The translations under genes were made by a program, and so were the position numbers. Of a stretch of DNA of 64,000 nucleotides, positions 24,848 through 32,656 are shown one piece after another; positions within the stretch are counted from its first letter, which is position 1; each line of letters starts with the position of its first letter. This DNA is from Pseudonocardia halophobica (GTDB taxonomy: Bacteria > Actinomycetota > Actinomycetes > Mycobacteriales > Pseudonocardiaceae), in the NCBI RefSeq assembly GCF_027922425.1, contig NZ_BSFQ01000014.1, forward strand, positions 96,118 through 160,117, in the 5' to 3' direction. The notes under the pieces are model-generated. The model was not told where the DNA came from and made no database searches. It saw only the letters and a list, made by a program, of their open reading frames with translations.

Positions 24848-26032
24848 ATGGTCGACATCAGGGGTGAGCCGGTGCGTCGCGGCCTGCGGTCACCGGCCGT
24901 GGTCGACGGGGTGTTCGGGGTCTGCGTGGCGGTGGGGCTCCTCGCCGCCGCGGCGGCCGGGATCCTGCCGGCCGTGGCCGACGCCCGCCCGCTCGACGCC
25001 GGAGCGGCCGCGCTGGCCGTCGCGGTCGCCGGAGCGGTCGCGGTGCGCCGCCGTCAGCCCGTCGTGGCCCTGGCCGTGCTCGAGGCGGTTCCCCTCCTCT
25101 GGTTCCTCGTCCCGTATCCCGGGCTCCTGGTCGCGCTGGCCCCGCTGATCGGCTGCTACACCCTCGCGGCCCTCCGGGGCTGGCGGTGGGGCCTCGCGGG
25201 CGCCGCGGTCACCGCGCTGGTCCAGATCGTCGCGATCCGGGTCGTGCTCGGCGACACCGAGACCGTCGGCGTGGTCCCCGACGCGGTGTTGCTGGCGGCC
25301 ACCGCGAGCAGCGCCGGCGCGGCCGTCGGCTACCACCGGGCGGTCCTTGCCGCCACCCGCGCCCGGCACGCCCGCGAGACGCAGGCCCGCGAGGAGCGGG
25401 CGCGCCGGCTCGCCGCCGAGGAACGGCTGCGCATCGCCCGGGAACTGCACGACGTGGTCGGCCACACCATGGCCACCGTCAGCGTGCAGGCCGGGGTCGG
25501 CCTGCACGTCGCCGACCAGCGCCCCGCGCAGGCCCGCGAGGCGCTCGCCGCGATCAAGACGATCTGCGACGACGGGCTCACGGACGTCCGGACGATCCTC
25601 GGCATCCTGCGCGCCGACACCTCGTCCGGGGAACCGCGGGCACCCCGGGGCGGGCTCGACCGGCTCCCCGACCTGCTCGACACGGCCGACGCCGCGGGCC
25701 TGCGCGTGGAGCGGGAGGTCGACGGGGAGCCGCGGCCCCTGCCCGTGACCGTCGACCTGGCCGCCTACCGGATCGTCCAGGAGGCGCTGACCAACGTGAT
25801 CCGCCACGCCGGGGCCCGCAGCGTCCGGGTGGCCCTGACCTACGAACCGTCGCGGCTGCTCATCCGGATCCGCGACGACGGGCACGCGTCCCCCGCGGGC
25901 ACACCCTGCGGGCACGGCATCGACGGGATGCGCGAGCGGGCCCGCGCGCTGTCCGGCCGCCTCACCGCGGCCCCGCATCCCGACGGCGGCTTCGAGGTGT
26001 GCGCCGAGCTGCCCGTCCCCGGCCCGCGATGA
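24848..26032 (+). CDS. Sensor histidine kinase (HisKA_3, NarL-type partner)
   Basis: 394 residues from the ATG at 24848 (the frame is open upstream but lacks a ribosome site). Membrane segments at about 22-45, 52-68, 72-90, 95-110 and 115-165; then dimerisation helix with phospho-acceptor H201 in IARELHDVVGHTMATVSVQ, and a HATPase with IRDDGHASPAG and HGIDGMRERARALSG. Paired with the response regulator by an ATGA overlap. A second kinase of the same design lies 3 kb upstream on the other strand, but the sequences are well diverged. Confidence 0.88.
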   Translation: MVDIRGEPVRRGLRSPAVVDGVFGVCVAVGLLAAAAAGILPAVADARPLDAGAAALAVAVAGAVAVRRRQPVVALAVLEAVPLLWFLVPYPGLLVALAPLIGCYTLAALRGWRWGLAGAAVTALVQIVAIRVVLGDTETVGVVPDAVLLAATASSAGAAVGYHRAVLAATRARHARETQAREERARRLAAEERLRIARELHDVVGHTMATVSVQAGVGLHVADQRPAQAREALAAIKTICDDGLTDVRTILGILRADTSSGEPRAPRGGLDRLPDLLDTADAAGLRVEREVDGEPRPLPVTVDLAAYRIVQEALTNVIRHAGARSVRVALTYEPSRLLIRIRDDGHASPAGTPCGHGIDGMRERARALSGRLTAAPHPDGGFEVCAELPVPGPR

Positions 26033-26739
26033 CGTCCGAGCATCTCCCGGTCGATCCGGCGGCCGGACCCGTACGCGTGCTCATTGCCGACGATGAGGCC
26101 CTCGTCCGCGGCGGATTCCGCGTCCTCGTCGACACCGAGCCCGGCATGGTCGTGGTCGGCGAGGCCGGCGACGGGGCCACCGCGGTGGACCTGACCCGGC
26201 GGACCCGTCCCCACGTCGTGCTCATGGACATCCGGATGCCGGGCGTCGACGGGCTGGCCGCCACCCGCGAGATCGCCGCCGATCCCGACCTCGCCGACGT
26301 CCACGTCCTCATCCTCACGACCTTCGACCACGACGAGTACGTCGTCGACGCCCTCGCCGCCGGCGCGGCCGGCTTCCTGATCAAGAACACCGAACCCGCC
26401 CAGCTGCTACGCGGCATCAGGGTCGTCGCCGGTGGCGAGGCGCTCCTGTCCCCGGGCCTGACCCGCCGGCTGATCGCCCGGCTCACCGCCCGGACCGCGT
26501 CGCCGCGGCTCGACCCCGACGCGCTGGCCCAGCTCACCGCCCGCGAGCGGCAGATCGTCGCCCTCGTCGCGTACGGCCTGAGCAACACCGAGATCGCCGC
26601 CGAGCTCACCATCAGCCACGCCACCGCCAAGACCCACGTCAGCCGCGCGATGACCAAGCTCGGCGCCCGCGACCGGGCGCAGCTGGTGGCCCTGGCCTAC
26701 CGGCACCGTCTCGTCGAGCCGCCCGATCCCGGCCCGTGA
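26029..26739 (+). CDS. NarL/LuxR-type response regulator
   Basis: 236 residues. Receiver domain from about 15 with DD at 21-22, phospho-acceptor D67 (VLMDIRMPG) and the conserved lysine in GFLIKNTEP; LuxR HTH near 165-225 (LTARERQIVALVAYGLSNTEIA, then ATAKTHVSRAMTKLGARDR). Translationally coupled to the kinase. The gene ends 19 bases before the convergent Ser/Asp-tail protein. Confidence 0.9.
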   Translation: MTSEHLPVDPAAGPVRVLIADDEALVRGGFRVLVDTEPGMVVVGEAGDGATAVDLTRRTRPHVVLMDIRMPGVDGLAATREIAADPDLADVHVLILTTFDHDEYVVDALAAGAAGFLIKNTEPAQLLRGIRVVAGGEALLSPGLTRRLIARLTARTASPRLDPDALAQLTARERQIVALVAYGLSNTEIAAELTISHATAKTHVSRAMTKLGARDRAQLVALAYRHRLVEPPDPGP

Positions 26740-26757
26740 CCCCGGCCGCCGCGGGTC

Positions 26758-27336
26758 TCAGTCCGAGGAGGACGACGACGAGGAGCCCGAGTCGGAGGAG
26801 GAGCTCGACGAGAAGTCGGACGAGGAGGAGCTCGACGAGGAGTCGGAGGAGGAGCCGGCCGACGGGTCCGAGCCCGACCAGCCGGAGTCGGCCCCGGGGC
26901 CCGACCAGCTCGGCTCCCACCCGTCCCGGCCCGGATCCGAGGTCCACGAGCCGCCACACGAATGATCCACGCCGTGCCGATGGTCCCGGTCGTCGCAGGA
27001 GTCGTCACCAGAACCGTCGCCGCTCGTCGGCCGGTCGCCGGGCCACGCCCAGAACGGCTCCTCCGCTCCGCCGGGTGAGCCGTGCCGGTACGGCGCGGGC
27101 CCGCCGGCGCCGACGCTCCGCAGGTCGGCCAGCAACCGCCGGTGCGGGGCGGTGACGAGCCGGAGCACCAGCAGCGCGATCGCCGTGCCGATCAGCACCG
27201 GCAGTCCGAAGAGCAGCCCGGGCCGGCCGAGGACCGCGTAGAGCACGCCCAGCACGAGCAGGTCGCTGAGCAGGACGAGGGGCAGGATCCAGCGGGGCAC
27301 GATTCCGCCCCCGACGGTCGACGACGGTGAGTTCAC
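26758..27336 (-). CDS. Membrane-anchored protein with a Ser/Asp-rich low-complexity tail
   Basis: 192 residues. Two hydrophobic helices at about 15-35 and 42-60 are followed by a basic patch (APHRRLL) and a long hydrophilic region rich in Gly, Asp and Ser. The last ~40 residues are nearly only Ser with Asp (SSSDSSSSSSSSDFSSSSSS type). The coding DNA there is built from GAGGAG/GACGAG-like triplets. No domain is recognised; the tail could be flexible, phosphorylated or metal binding. It converges with the response-regulator gene. Confidence 0.65.
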   Translation of the reverse strand: MNSPSSTVGGGIVPRWILPLVLLSDLLVLGVLYAVLGRPGLLFGLPVLIGTAIALLVLRLVTAPHRRLLADLRSVGAGGPAPYRHGSPGGAEEPFWAWPGDRPTSGDGSGDDSCDDRDHRHGVDHSCGGSWTSDPGRDGWEPSWSGPGADSGWSGSDPSAGSSSDSSSSSSSSDFSSSSSSDSGSSSSSSSD

Positions 27337-27404
27337 GGCCCGACCACGATCATCGGGTCGCGGGCGTTAACGGCACCTGCTCCTCGGCGCCTCCTCGTCG
27401 GCGG

Positions 27405-27842
27405 CTACTGCTGGTCGTCGACGACGTGGACCGCGGCCTCCTCCGCGGAGGCGCCGGCGCCGTCGATGCCGACGTCGCGGGCCCACGCGTCCGCGTCCGT
27501 GTCCGAGACCCCGCCCTCCGCGGCGTCGACGAGGCGCCCGGCGCGCGGGTCGCCGACCTGGTCGTCGCGCAGCTCGCCGTCCGTGTCCGAGGTGTCGGAC
27601 TGCCAGTCGGCGTCCTCGTCGTCGTCGCCCCAGTTGTCGGGCACCTCGCGGGCGAGCCGGTGGTCCAGGTCCTCGCCGGTGTGCTCGTCGGAGGGGGTGA
27701 TCCCGTAGTCGTCGACGGCCCACGGACGTTCGGGCGGCGAGTAGCCCTCGTCGAGCACGTCCTCGACCCCGCGGTAGTCCAGCGTGTCCTCGGGTTCCAG
27801 CTGGTCGGTGTCCACGTCGGGACCGTTGTCGTCACGGCTCAT
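27405..27842 (-). CDS. DUF5709 family acidic protein
   Basis: 145 residues, strongly acidic. The DUF5709 core is seen as DQLEPEDTLDYRGVEDVLDEGYSPPERP (quoted here only in part: EDTLDYRGVEDVLDEGY), followed by HTGEDLDHRLAREVPD and DPRAGRLVDAAEG. These proteins are common in actinomycetes; the function is unknown. The start overlaps the end of the crotonase gene by 11 bases, so they are probably co-transcribed. Confidence 0.82.
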   Translation of the reverse strand: MSRDDNGPDVDTDQLEPEDTLDYRGVEDVLDEGYSPPERPWAVDDYGITPSDEHTGEDLDHRLAREVPDNWGDDDEDADWQSDTSDTDGELRDDQVGDPRAGRLVDAAEGGVSDTDADAWARDVGIDGAGASAEEAAVHVVDDQQ

Positions 27843-28887
27843 GGGCGTCAGCCTGGCACTGCTCGGCGACGGCGTCGACGAGCCCCCACCGCAGCGCCGT
27901 CGGCGCGTCGCACGGCCTGCCCGACAGGGCGAGGTACAGGGTGCGCCACCGGCCGATGCGCCGCGGCAGGCTCACGGTGCCGCCGGCCCCCGGGATCAGA
28001 CCCATCGAGACCTCGGGCAACCGGACGGTCGTGTCCGCGGCGGCCACGACGTGGCCCGCGAACGCCGGCACCTCGATGCCCGCGCCCACGCAGGGTCCGT
28101 GCAGGCGGACCTCGACGCGGTCGCGCAGCGCGTGCACCGGCCGGGCGGCGCCCGCGCGGGTCCGGACCAGGTGCGCCGTGGCCAGGTCGGGTGCGGTGCC
28201 GAACTCGTCGAGGTCGCCGCCCGCGCAGAAGGCCGGGCCCTCCCCGTCGATCACCACCTCCTCGACGTCCGGGTCCAGCAGGGCCAGGTCGAGCCCGCCG
28301 ACCAGGGCGTCACGCAGCTGCCGGCCGTACGCGTTGCGCCGCTCGGGCCGGTTGAGCGTGAGGTGCAGGATGCGGCCCGCCCGGGCGACCCGGACCGGCT
28401 CGTCGACGGGCGGCGGCAGGGGGCGCGGGCCGCGGCGGTCGAGCCACGCCCGGAACTCCGGCCCGCCGAGCAGGGTGGAGTAGGCGAGGGACTCGGCGTC
28501 GAGCGCGGCGGGCACCGACAGCGCGCCGGACCAGCGCAGCAGCCCGGCCAGGACGGTCGCGGCCTGCGGGTTCGCCTCGGCCGCGGCGTGCAGGTCGGCC
28601 AGCGCGGCCCCGGGGTCCCCGACGCCGACGAGCTCCGGTCCGGTGTCACGACCGGCCGGCACCAGCGTCAGTGCCAGGGCCCGGACCAGCGGGCTCCAGC
28701 CCGGGCCGGGCTTCCCCACCCCGACCAGGATCCGGTCGGACTCCTCGGCGATCCGGGCCAGGTGCGCGACGTCGGCCGGCGGGCCGGAGAGATCGACGCC
28801 CAGCAGCGGCCCGTCGACGCGGGCCTCCGCGTCGAGCAGCGGCGCCTGGTCGGCGAGGTCGGCGGGGTGGACCGTGCGCGGCGTCAT
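27832..28887 (-). CDS. Enoyl-CoA hydratase/isomerase (crotonase) family protein with N-terminal extension
   Basis: 351 residues. The crotonase core starts near 165 (RILHLTLNRPERRNAYG) with the oxyanion-hole segments FCAGGDLDEFG and GPCVGAGIEVPAFA, then MGLIPGAGGTVSLPRRIG, where catalytic glutamates often sit one is replaced by Pro/Gly, so the exact reaction is open. The first ~160 residues are an unusual extension with a partial crotonase-like pattern (AALDAESLAYSTLLGGPEF). It is divergent from the CoA-transferase gene, suggesting both act on acyl-CoA intermediates. Confidence 0.8.
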   Translation of the reverse strand: MTPRTVHPADLADQAPLLDAEARVDGPLLGVDLSGPPADVAHLARIAEESDRILVGVGKPGPGWSPLVRALALTLVPAGRDTGPELVGVGDPGAALADLHAAAEANPQAATVLAGLLRWSGALSVPAALDAESLAYSTLLGGPEFRAWLDRRGPRPLPPPVDEPVRVARAGRILHLTLNRPERRNAYGRQLRDALVGGLDLALLDPDVEEVVIDGEGPAFCAGGDLDEFGTAPDLATAHLVRTRAGAARPVHALRDRVEVRLHGPCVGAGIEVPAFAGHVVAAADTTVRLPEVSMGLIPGAGGTVSLPRRIGRWRTLYLALSGRPCDAPTALRWGLVDAVAEQCQADAHEP

Positions 28888-28931
28888 GGCGAGGCGAGCC
28901 TAGTGCCGTGACCGGCGGTTAGGGTGCTGGC

Positions 28932-30104
28932 GTGGGGACCGACGCCGCGGCGGACTGGGCGGCCTCGGGTGTCGTGCCCCTGACCGGCCACGCCGACGGG
29001 CCGCCGCTGGTCCCCCCGGGCCGCGCGGCCTCCGTCGCCGCCGAGCTGGGGTCCCTCTTCGGCGTCGACGGAGCCGCCCTGCTCGCCGAGCGCGCCGCCT
29101 TCACCGGGCACCGGCGCGCGGGCCGGGTGTCGGCGGGCGGGAGCTGCCGGCTCGTGCCGATCGCCGACGGCTGGGCCGCCGTCTCGTGCGCCCGGCCGGA
29201 CGATCCCGCCCTGCTCGGCGCACTCGTCGAGCACCCGTTGCCCGACGACGACCCGTGGCCGCTGCTCACCGCCGCGCTGGCCGGGATGCCGGCACACGAC
29301 CTCGCCGAGCGCGCCGAGCTGCTCGGGGTCGCCGGGGCGCCGATCCGCGAGGCCGCCGGCGCCGTGCGGTCGATCGGCGTCCCGCGGTCGGTGGCGGGTC
29401 TGCTCGTCGTGTCGTTCGGAGCCCTGTGGGCGGGGCCGTTGTGCGCGCACCTGCTCGCACGGGCCGGGGCCCGGGTGGTCACGGTCGAGACGCCGTCGCG
29501 GCCGGACGGGGCACGCCGCGGCGAGCCGCGGTTCCACGCGCTCCTGCACGCCGGTGAGCGGTCGGTGGTGCTCGACCCGTCCGTGTCGGACGCCCGTCGG
29601 GCCCTCGCGGCGCTGGTCGAGGCGGCCGACGTGGTGATCGAGGCTTCGAGGCCGCGGGCGCTGCGCGGGTTCGGACTCGACGCCGAGGCCGCGGTCGCGC
29701 GGGGCACGACCTGGGTCTCGATCACCGCGGCCGGCCGGGCGTCGAACCGGATCGGGTTCGGCGACGACGTCGCGGCCGCGGCCGGGCTCGTCGCCCGCGA
29801 CGCCGAGGGCCTCCCGGTGTTCGCCGGCGACGCGATCGCCGACCCGCTCACCGGGCTGACCGCCGCCGCCCTGGCCCTCACCGCGCCGGGTGCGCTGCAC
29901 GACGTCGCGATGGCCGAGGTCGTCGCCGGGACGCTCGACGGCAACACCGGCGGGAGCGCCCGGCGGGAGGGCGCGGGCTGGGTGGTCGACACTTCCTCTG
30001 GTCCCGTGCCGGTCGCCGCACCCCGGACTCGTCCCGTACCCGGGCCCGCACCGGCCTCCGGCGCCGACACCGCGGCCGTCCTCGCCGAGCTGGGCATCCG
30101 GTGA
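28932..30104 (+). CDS. CaiB/BaiF-type (family III) CoA-transferase
   Basis: 390 residues from a GTG at 28932. The family III core appears after about 150: VPRSVAGLLVVSFGALWAGPL, HLLARAGARVVTVETPSRPDGAR and VIEASRPRALRGFGLDAEA, the region that binds CoA, ahead of DPLTGLTAAALAL. The N-terminal 130 residues are atypical, and the catalytic aspartate is not obvious at its usual place, so activity is uncertain. It moves CoA between carboxylic acids. The stop overlaps the amidohydrolase start (GTGA). Confidence 0.75.
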   Translation: MGTDAAADWAASGVVPLTGHADGPPLVPPGRAASVAAELGSLFGVDGAALLAERAAFTGHRRAGRVSAGGSCRLVPIADGWAAVSCARPDDPALLGALVEHPLPDDDPWPLLTAALAGMPAHDLAERAELLGVAGAPIREAAGAVRSIGVPRSVAGLLVVSFGALWAGPLCAHLLARAGARVVTVETPSRPDGARRGEPRFHALLHAGERSVVLDPSVSDARRALAALVEAADVVIEASRPRALRGFGLDAEAAVARGTTWVSITAAGRASNRIGFGDDVAAAAGLVARDAEGLPVFAGDAIADPLTGLTAAALALTAPGALHDVAMAEVVAGTLDGNTGGSARREGAGWVVDTSSGPVPVAAPRTRPVPGPAPASGADTAAVLAELGIR

Positions 30105-31435
30105 CCGATCTCGTCCTCCGCGACGCCGAGGTCGACGGCGCCCGCGTCGACGTCCGGGTGCGGGACGGCCTGGTGACCTCGGTGTCGCCCGCCGGCTCGG
30201 GTGGGGGCCCCGCGGTGGAGTGCGAGGGGGGTGCCCTGCTGCCCGGGCTCGTCGACCACCACGTCCACCTGCACGCGCTGGCCGCGGCCCGACGCTCGGT
30301 CGACTGCTCGAGGCCCGATCTCGCCGCGGCGCTCGGCGCGGCCGCGCCGGACGAGCACGGTTGGGTCCGCGGCACGGGCTACCCGGGCGACGACCTCGAC
30401 GCCGCCACGCTCGACGCCCTCCACCCCGGGCGTCCGGTCCGCGTCCAGCACCGCAGCGGGGCGCTGTGGGTCCTCAACTCCCGGGCGCTCGCGGCGCTGG
30501 GGCCGCTCGACCATCCCGGCGTCGAGCGGGCAGCCGACGGCACCCCCACCGGCCGGTTGTTCCGCGCCGACGACTGGCTCCGTGCCCGGCTCCCCGGCTC
30601 CGGGCTCCCCGACCTGTCCGCGCTCGGCCGGGAGCTGGCGGCCCACGGGATCACGGCGGTGACGGACGCGACGCCCGACCTGGACTCCTCGGCCGCCGCG
30701 GCGCTCACCGAGGTCGTGCAGCGCGTGATGCTGCTCGGTGTGCCGCTCGGGGCGAGCGCGCCCCCGGGTGCGGCCGTCGGCCCGCTGAAGATCGTGCTCG
30801 CCGACTCGGGCCTCCCGCCGTACGACGAGCTGGTGGCCCGGATCCGCGCGGGGCACGAGGCCGGGCGCGGGGTCGCCGTGCACAGCGTGACCCGCGAGTC
30901 GCTGGTCCTGCTGCTGGCCGCGCTCGACGAGGCCGGCCGGCACCCCGCGGACCGGGTCGAGCACGCGGCGCTGGTGCCGGAGGAGCTGGTCCCGGCGCTG
31001 CGGGGGCTCGCCGTCGTCACGCAGCCGGGGTTCCTGGCCGACCGCGGCGACCTCTTCCGGCGGGAGCTGCCGCTCGAGGAGCATCGCGATCTGTACCGGT
31101 GCCGGAGCCTGCTCCACGCCGGGGTGCGGGTCGCGCTCTCCTCCGACGCCCCCTACGGCCCGGTCGACCCGTGGGTGGTGATCGCCGCGGCGACCAGCCG
31201 CCACACACCCGACGGCACGGCTCTCGGTCCCGACGAATCCGTCCCGGCCCGGCAGGCGCTCGTCGCCTACCTCGCCGCTCCCGACGACCCCGGCGGCCCG
31301 CCGCGGACCGTGCGGCCGGGCGTCGCCGCCGATCTCGTCCTGCTCCACCGCCCCCTCGCCGCAGCCCTCGCCTCCCCCTCGGCTGCTGCCGTGCGCGGGA
31401 CGCTCATTGCCGGGGAATGGGCGTACGGGGGCTGA
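30101..31435 (+). CDS. Amidohydrolase family protein (YtcJ-like, amidohydrolase_3)
   Basis: 444 residues. The metal-binding start motif HHVHLH is at about 52-57 in LLPGLVDHHVHLHA; further elements are the HGITAVTDATPD segment, VEHAALVPEEL and the catalytic LSSDAPYGPVDPW. The ending VRPGVAADLVLL is typical. These enzymes hydrolyse amide bonds with one or two metal ions. At 444 residues it is shorter than most YtcJ-like enzymes (about 540), mainly in the middle. Coupled to the CoA-transferase gene. Confidence 0.82.
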   Translation: MTDLVLRDAEVDGARVDVRVRDGLVTSVSPAGSGGGPAVECEGGALLPGLVDHHVHLHALAAARRSVDCSRPDLAAALGAAAPDEHGWVRGTGYPGDDLDAATLDALHPGRPVRVQHRSGALWVLNSRALAALGPLDHPGVERAADGTPTGRLFRADDWLRARLPGSGLPDLSALGRELAAHGITAVTDATPDLDSSAAAALTEVVQRVMLLGVPLGASAPPGAAVGPLKIVLADSGLPPYDELVARIRAGHEAGRGVAVHSVTRESLVLLLAALDEAGRHPADRVEHAALVPEELVPALRGLAVVTQPGFLADRGDLFRRELPLEEHRDLYRCRSLLHAGVRVALSSDAPYGPVDPWVVIAAATSRHTPDGTALGPDESVPARQALVAYLAAPDDPGGPPRTVRPGVAADLVLLHRPLAAALASPSAAAVRGTLIAGEWAYGG

Positions 31436-31473
31436 GCCGGCCTCCACGGTCACTGGCCGGGGAGCATCACGGC

Positions 31474-32061
31474 TCAGGGCTGGGCCAGCAGATCCTCGAG
31501 CCCCCGCGCCAGGGTTTCCCGCGCCCGCGCCGCGTCGGCGAGGTAGCCGGCGACCATCGCCCCGTCCCGCAGCATCATCAGCTGCGCTCCGGCCTGCTCC
31601 GGGTCCGGGTGCCCGGCCACCCCCAGCTCCCGCACGAACAGCTCGGTCAACCACTGGCGGTGCTCCGCGACCGCGCGGTGCACGGGGCTGTCGGGGTCGG
31701 GGTACTCCGCGGCCGCGTTGATGAACGCGCATCCACGGAACCCGGCGGTACAGGCCTGCTCCCCCATCGCCCCGATCACGGCCCGCAGCCGCGGTGCCCC
31801 CTCGGGAGCGGGTCCGGCGAGCGTGCGGATCGCCTCGTCCACCGACCGCAGGTAGGCGACGACCAGGTCGTCCTTGCTCGGGAAGTGCCGGTAGAAGGTG
31901 GCGCGCGTGACGGCGGCCTCGCCGATCACCCGGTCGACGCCGACGGCGCGGATCCCCTCGCCGTAGAACAAGGCGGACGCGGTGCGCAGCAGGCGGTCGC
32001 GGGCCTCCGACCGGCCGGGGGTGCGGCCGTGGGGCGGGGAGTCGGCGAGCCGGGCGGGCAT
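31474..32061 (-). CDS. TetR-family transcriptional regulator
   Basis: 195 residues. HTH at about 24-68: LLRTASALFYGEGIRAVGVDRVIGEAAVTRATFYRHFPSKDDLV (in part: TRATFYRHFPSKDDL is the recognition helix and turn). The C-terminal domain has MGEQACTAGFRGCAFINAAAEY, with two close cysteines (CTAGFRGC) that could sense oxidants, like other regulators paired with Ohr. It is divergent from ohr, and two inverted copies of the same operator lie between them. Confidence 0.88.
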   Translation of the reverse strand: MPARLADSPPHGRTPGRSEARDRLLRTASALFYGEGIRAVGVDRVIGEAAVTRATFYRHFPSKDDLVVAYLRSVDEAIRTLAGPAPEGAPRLRAVIGAMGEQACTAGFRGCAFINAAAEYPDPDSPVHRAVAEHRQWLTELFVRELGVAGHPDPEQAGAQLMMLRDGAMVAGYLADAARARETLARGLEDLLAQP

Positions 32062-32080
32062 GCGGCCAGGTTAACAGACG

Positions 32081-32094
32081 GAACGATCGGTCTT
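32081..32094. promoter_or_regulatory. Probable TetR operator, copy 1 (tetR side)
   Basis: GAACGATCGGTCTT lies 20 bases upstream of the tetR start. Its reverse complement matches 13 of 14 bases of the site at 32138-32151, so the divergent tetR and ohr genes each carry one copy at the same distance from their starts. Confidence 0.6.
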
Positions 32095-32137
32095 GCGCTT
32101 CCGCGCGACCCGTGCCAGAGTCGGCCAACAGCAAGGA

Positions 32138-32151
32138 AAGACCGTTCGTTC
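32138..32151. promoter_or_regulatory. Probable TetR operator, copy 2 (ohr side)
   Basis: AAGACCGTTCGTTC lies 20 bases upstream of the ohr start and is the inverted mate of the site at 32081. Near-copies also precede the genes at 37772-39175 (site 39237) and 40572-41555 (site 41623). Confidence 0.6.
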
Positions 32152-32170
32152 TACCTACAGGGAGCCGATC

Positions 32171-32593
32171 GTGAAGGTGCTCTACACCGCCGCCGCCATG
32201 TCCAGCGGGGACGCCCGCAACGGCCACGTCCGCTCGTCGGACGGCCTGCTCGACTTCGACCTGGCCACCCCGAAGGAGATGGGCGGCGCCGGCGGCGCCA
32301 CCAACCCGGAGCAGCTCTTCGCCGCCGGCTACTCGGCTTGCTTCCACAGCGCGCTCAAGGCCGTCGCACGGCAGAAGAAGATCGACATCACCGACTCCTC
32401 GGTCTCCGCGGAGGTCGGCATCGGGCCGAACGACCAGGGCGGCTTCGCCCTGACCGTCGCCCTGCACGCCGAGATCGGCGGGGTCGACCAGGCCACGGCG
32501 GACGAGCTGGTGCAGGCCGCCCACCAGGTCTGCCCGTACTCGAACGCCACCCGCGGCAACATCCCGGTCACGGTCGACGCGACCGTCGAGTGA
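32171..32593 (+). CDS. ohr: Organic hydroperoxide resistance protein (Ohr/OsmC family)
   Basis: 140 residues from a GTG with AGGGAG upstream. The two redox cysteines of Ohr are in place: C57 in AGYSACFHSALK and C121 in HQVCPYSNATRGN. The start KVLYTAAAMSSGDARNGHVRS is typical, with the conserved arginine. Ohr reduces organic hydroperoxides in the cytoplasm using lipoylated partners. It is divergent from the TetR gene, which probably replaces the usual OhrR as its controller. Confidence 0.93.
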   Translation: MKVLYTAAAMSSGDARNGHVRSSDGLLDFDLATPKEMGGAGGATNPEQLFAAGYSACFHSALKAVARQKKIDITDSSVSAEVGIGPNDQGGFALTVALHAEIGGVDQATADELVQAAHQVCPYSNATRGNIPVTVDATVE

Positions 32594-32614
32594 CCGCCTG
32601 ACGGCCGGCACGGA

Positions 32615-32646
32615 ACGGGCCCGGCACCGCGAGGTGCCGGGCCCGT
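32615..32646. terminator. Bidirectional hairpin terminator between ohr and the MFS gene
   Basis: A perfect 14-bp stem (ACGGGCCCGGCACC with its complement) closed by a GCGA loop of the GNRA type lies between the convergent ohr and MFS genes. It is the strongest simple hairpin in the window and would serve both strands. Confidence 0.8.
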
Positions 32647-32656
32647 CGTTCCTCCG

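Noticed and set aside
28919..32611. Minus-strand open frame of 1230 codons
   Set aside because: It lies antisense to a convincing CoA-transferase, amidohydrolase and ohr and gives only Arg/Gly/Pro-rich text; long antisense frames are normal at this GC content.
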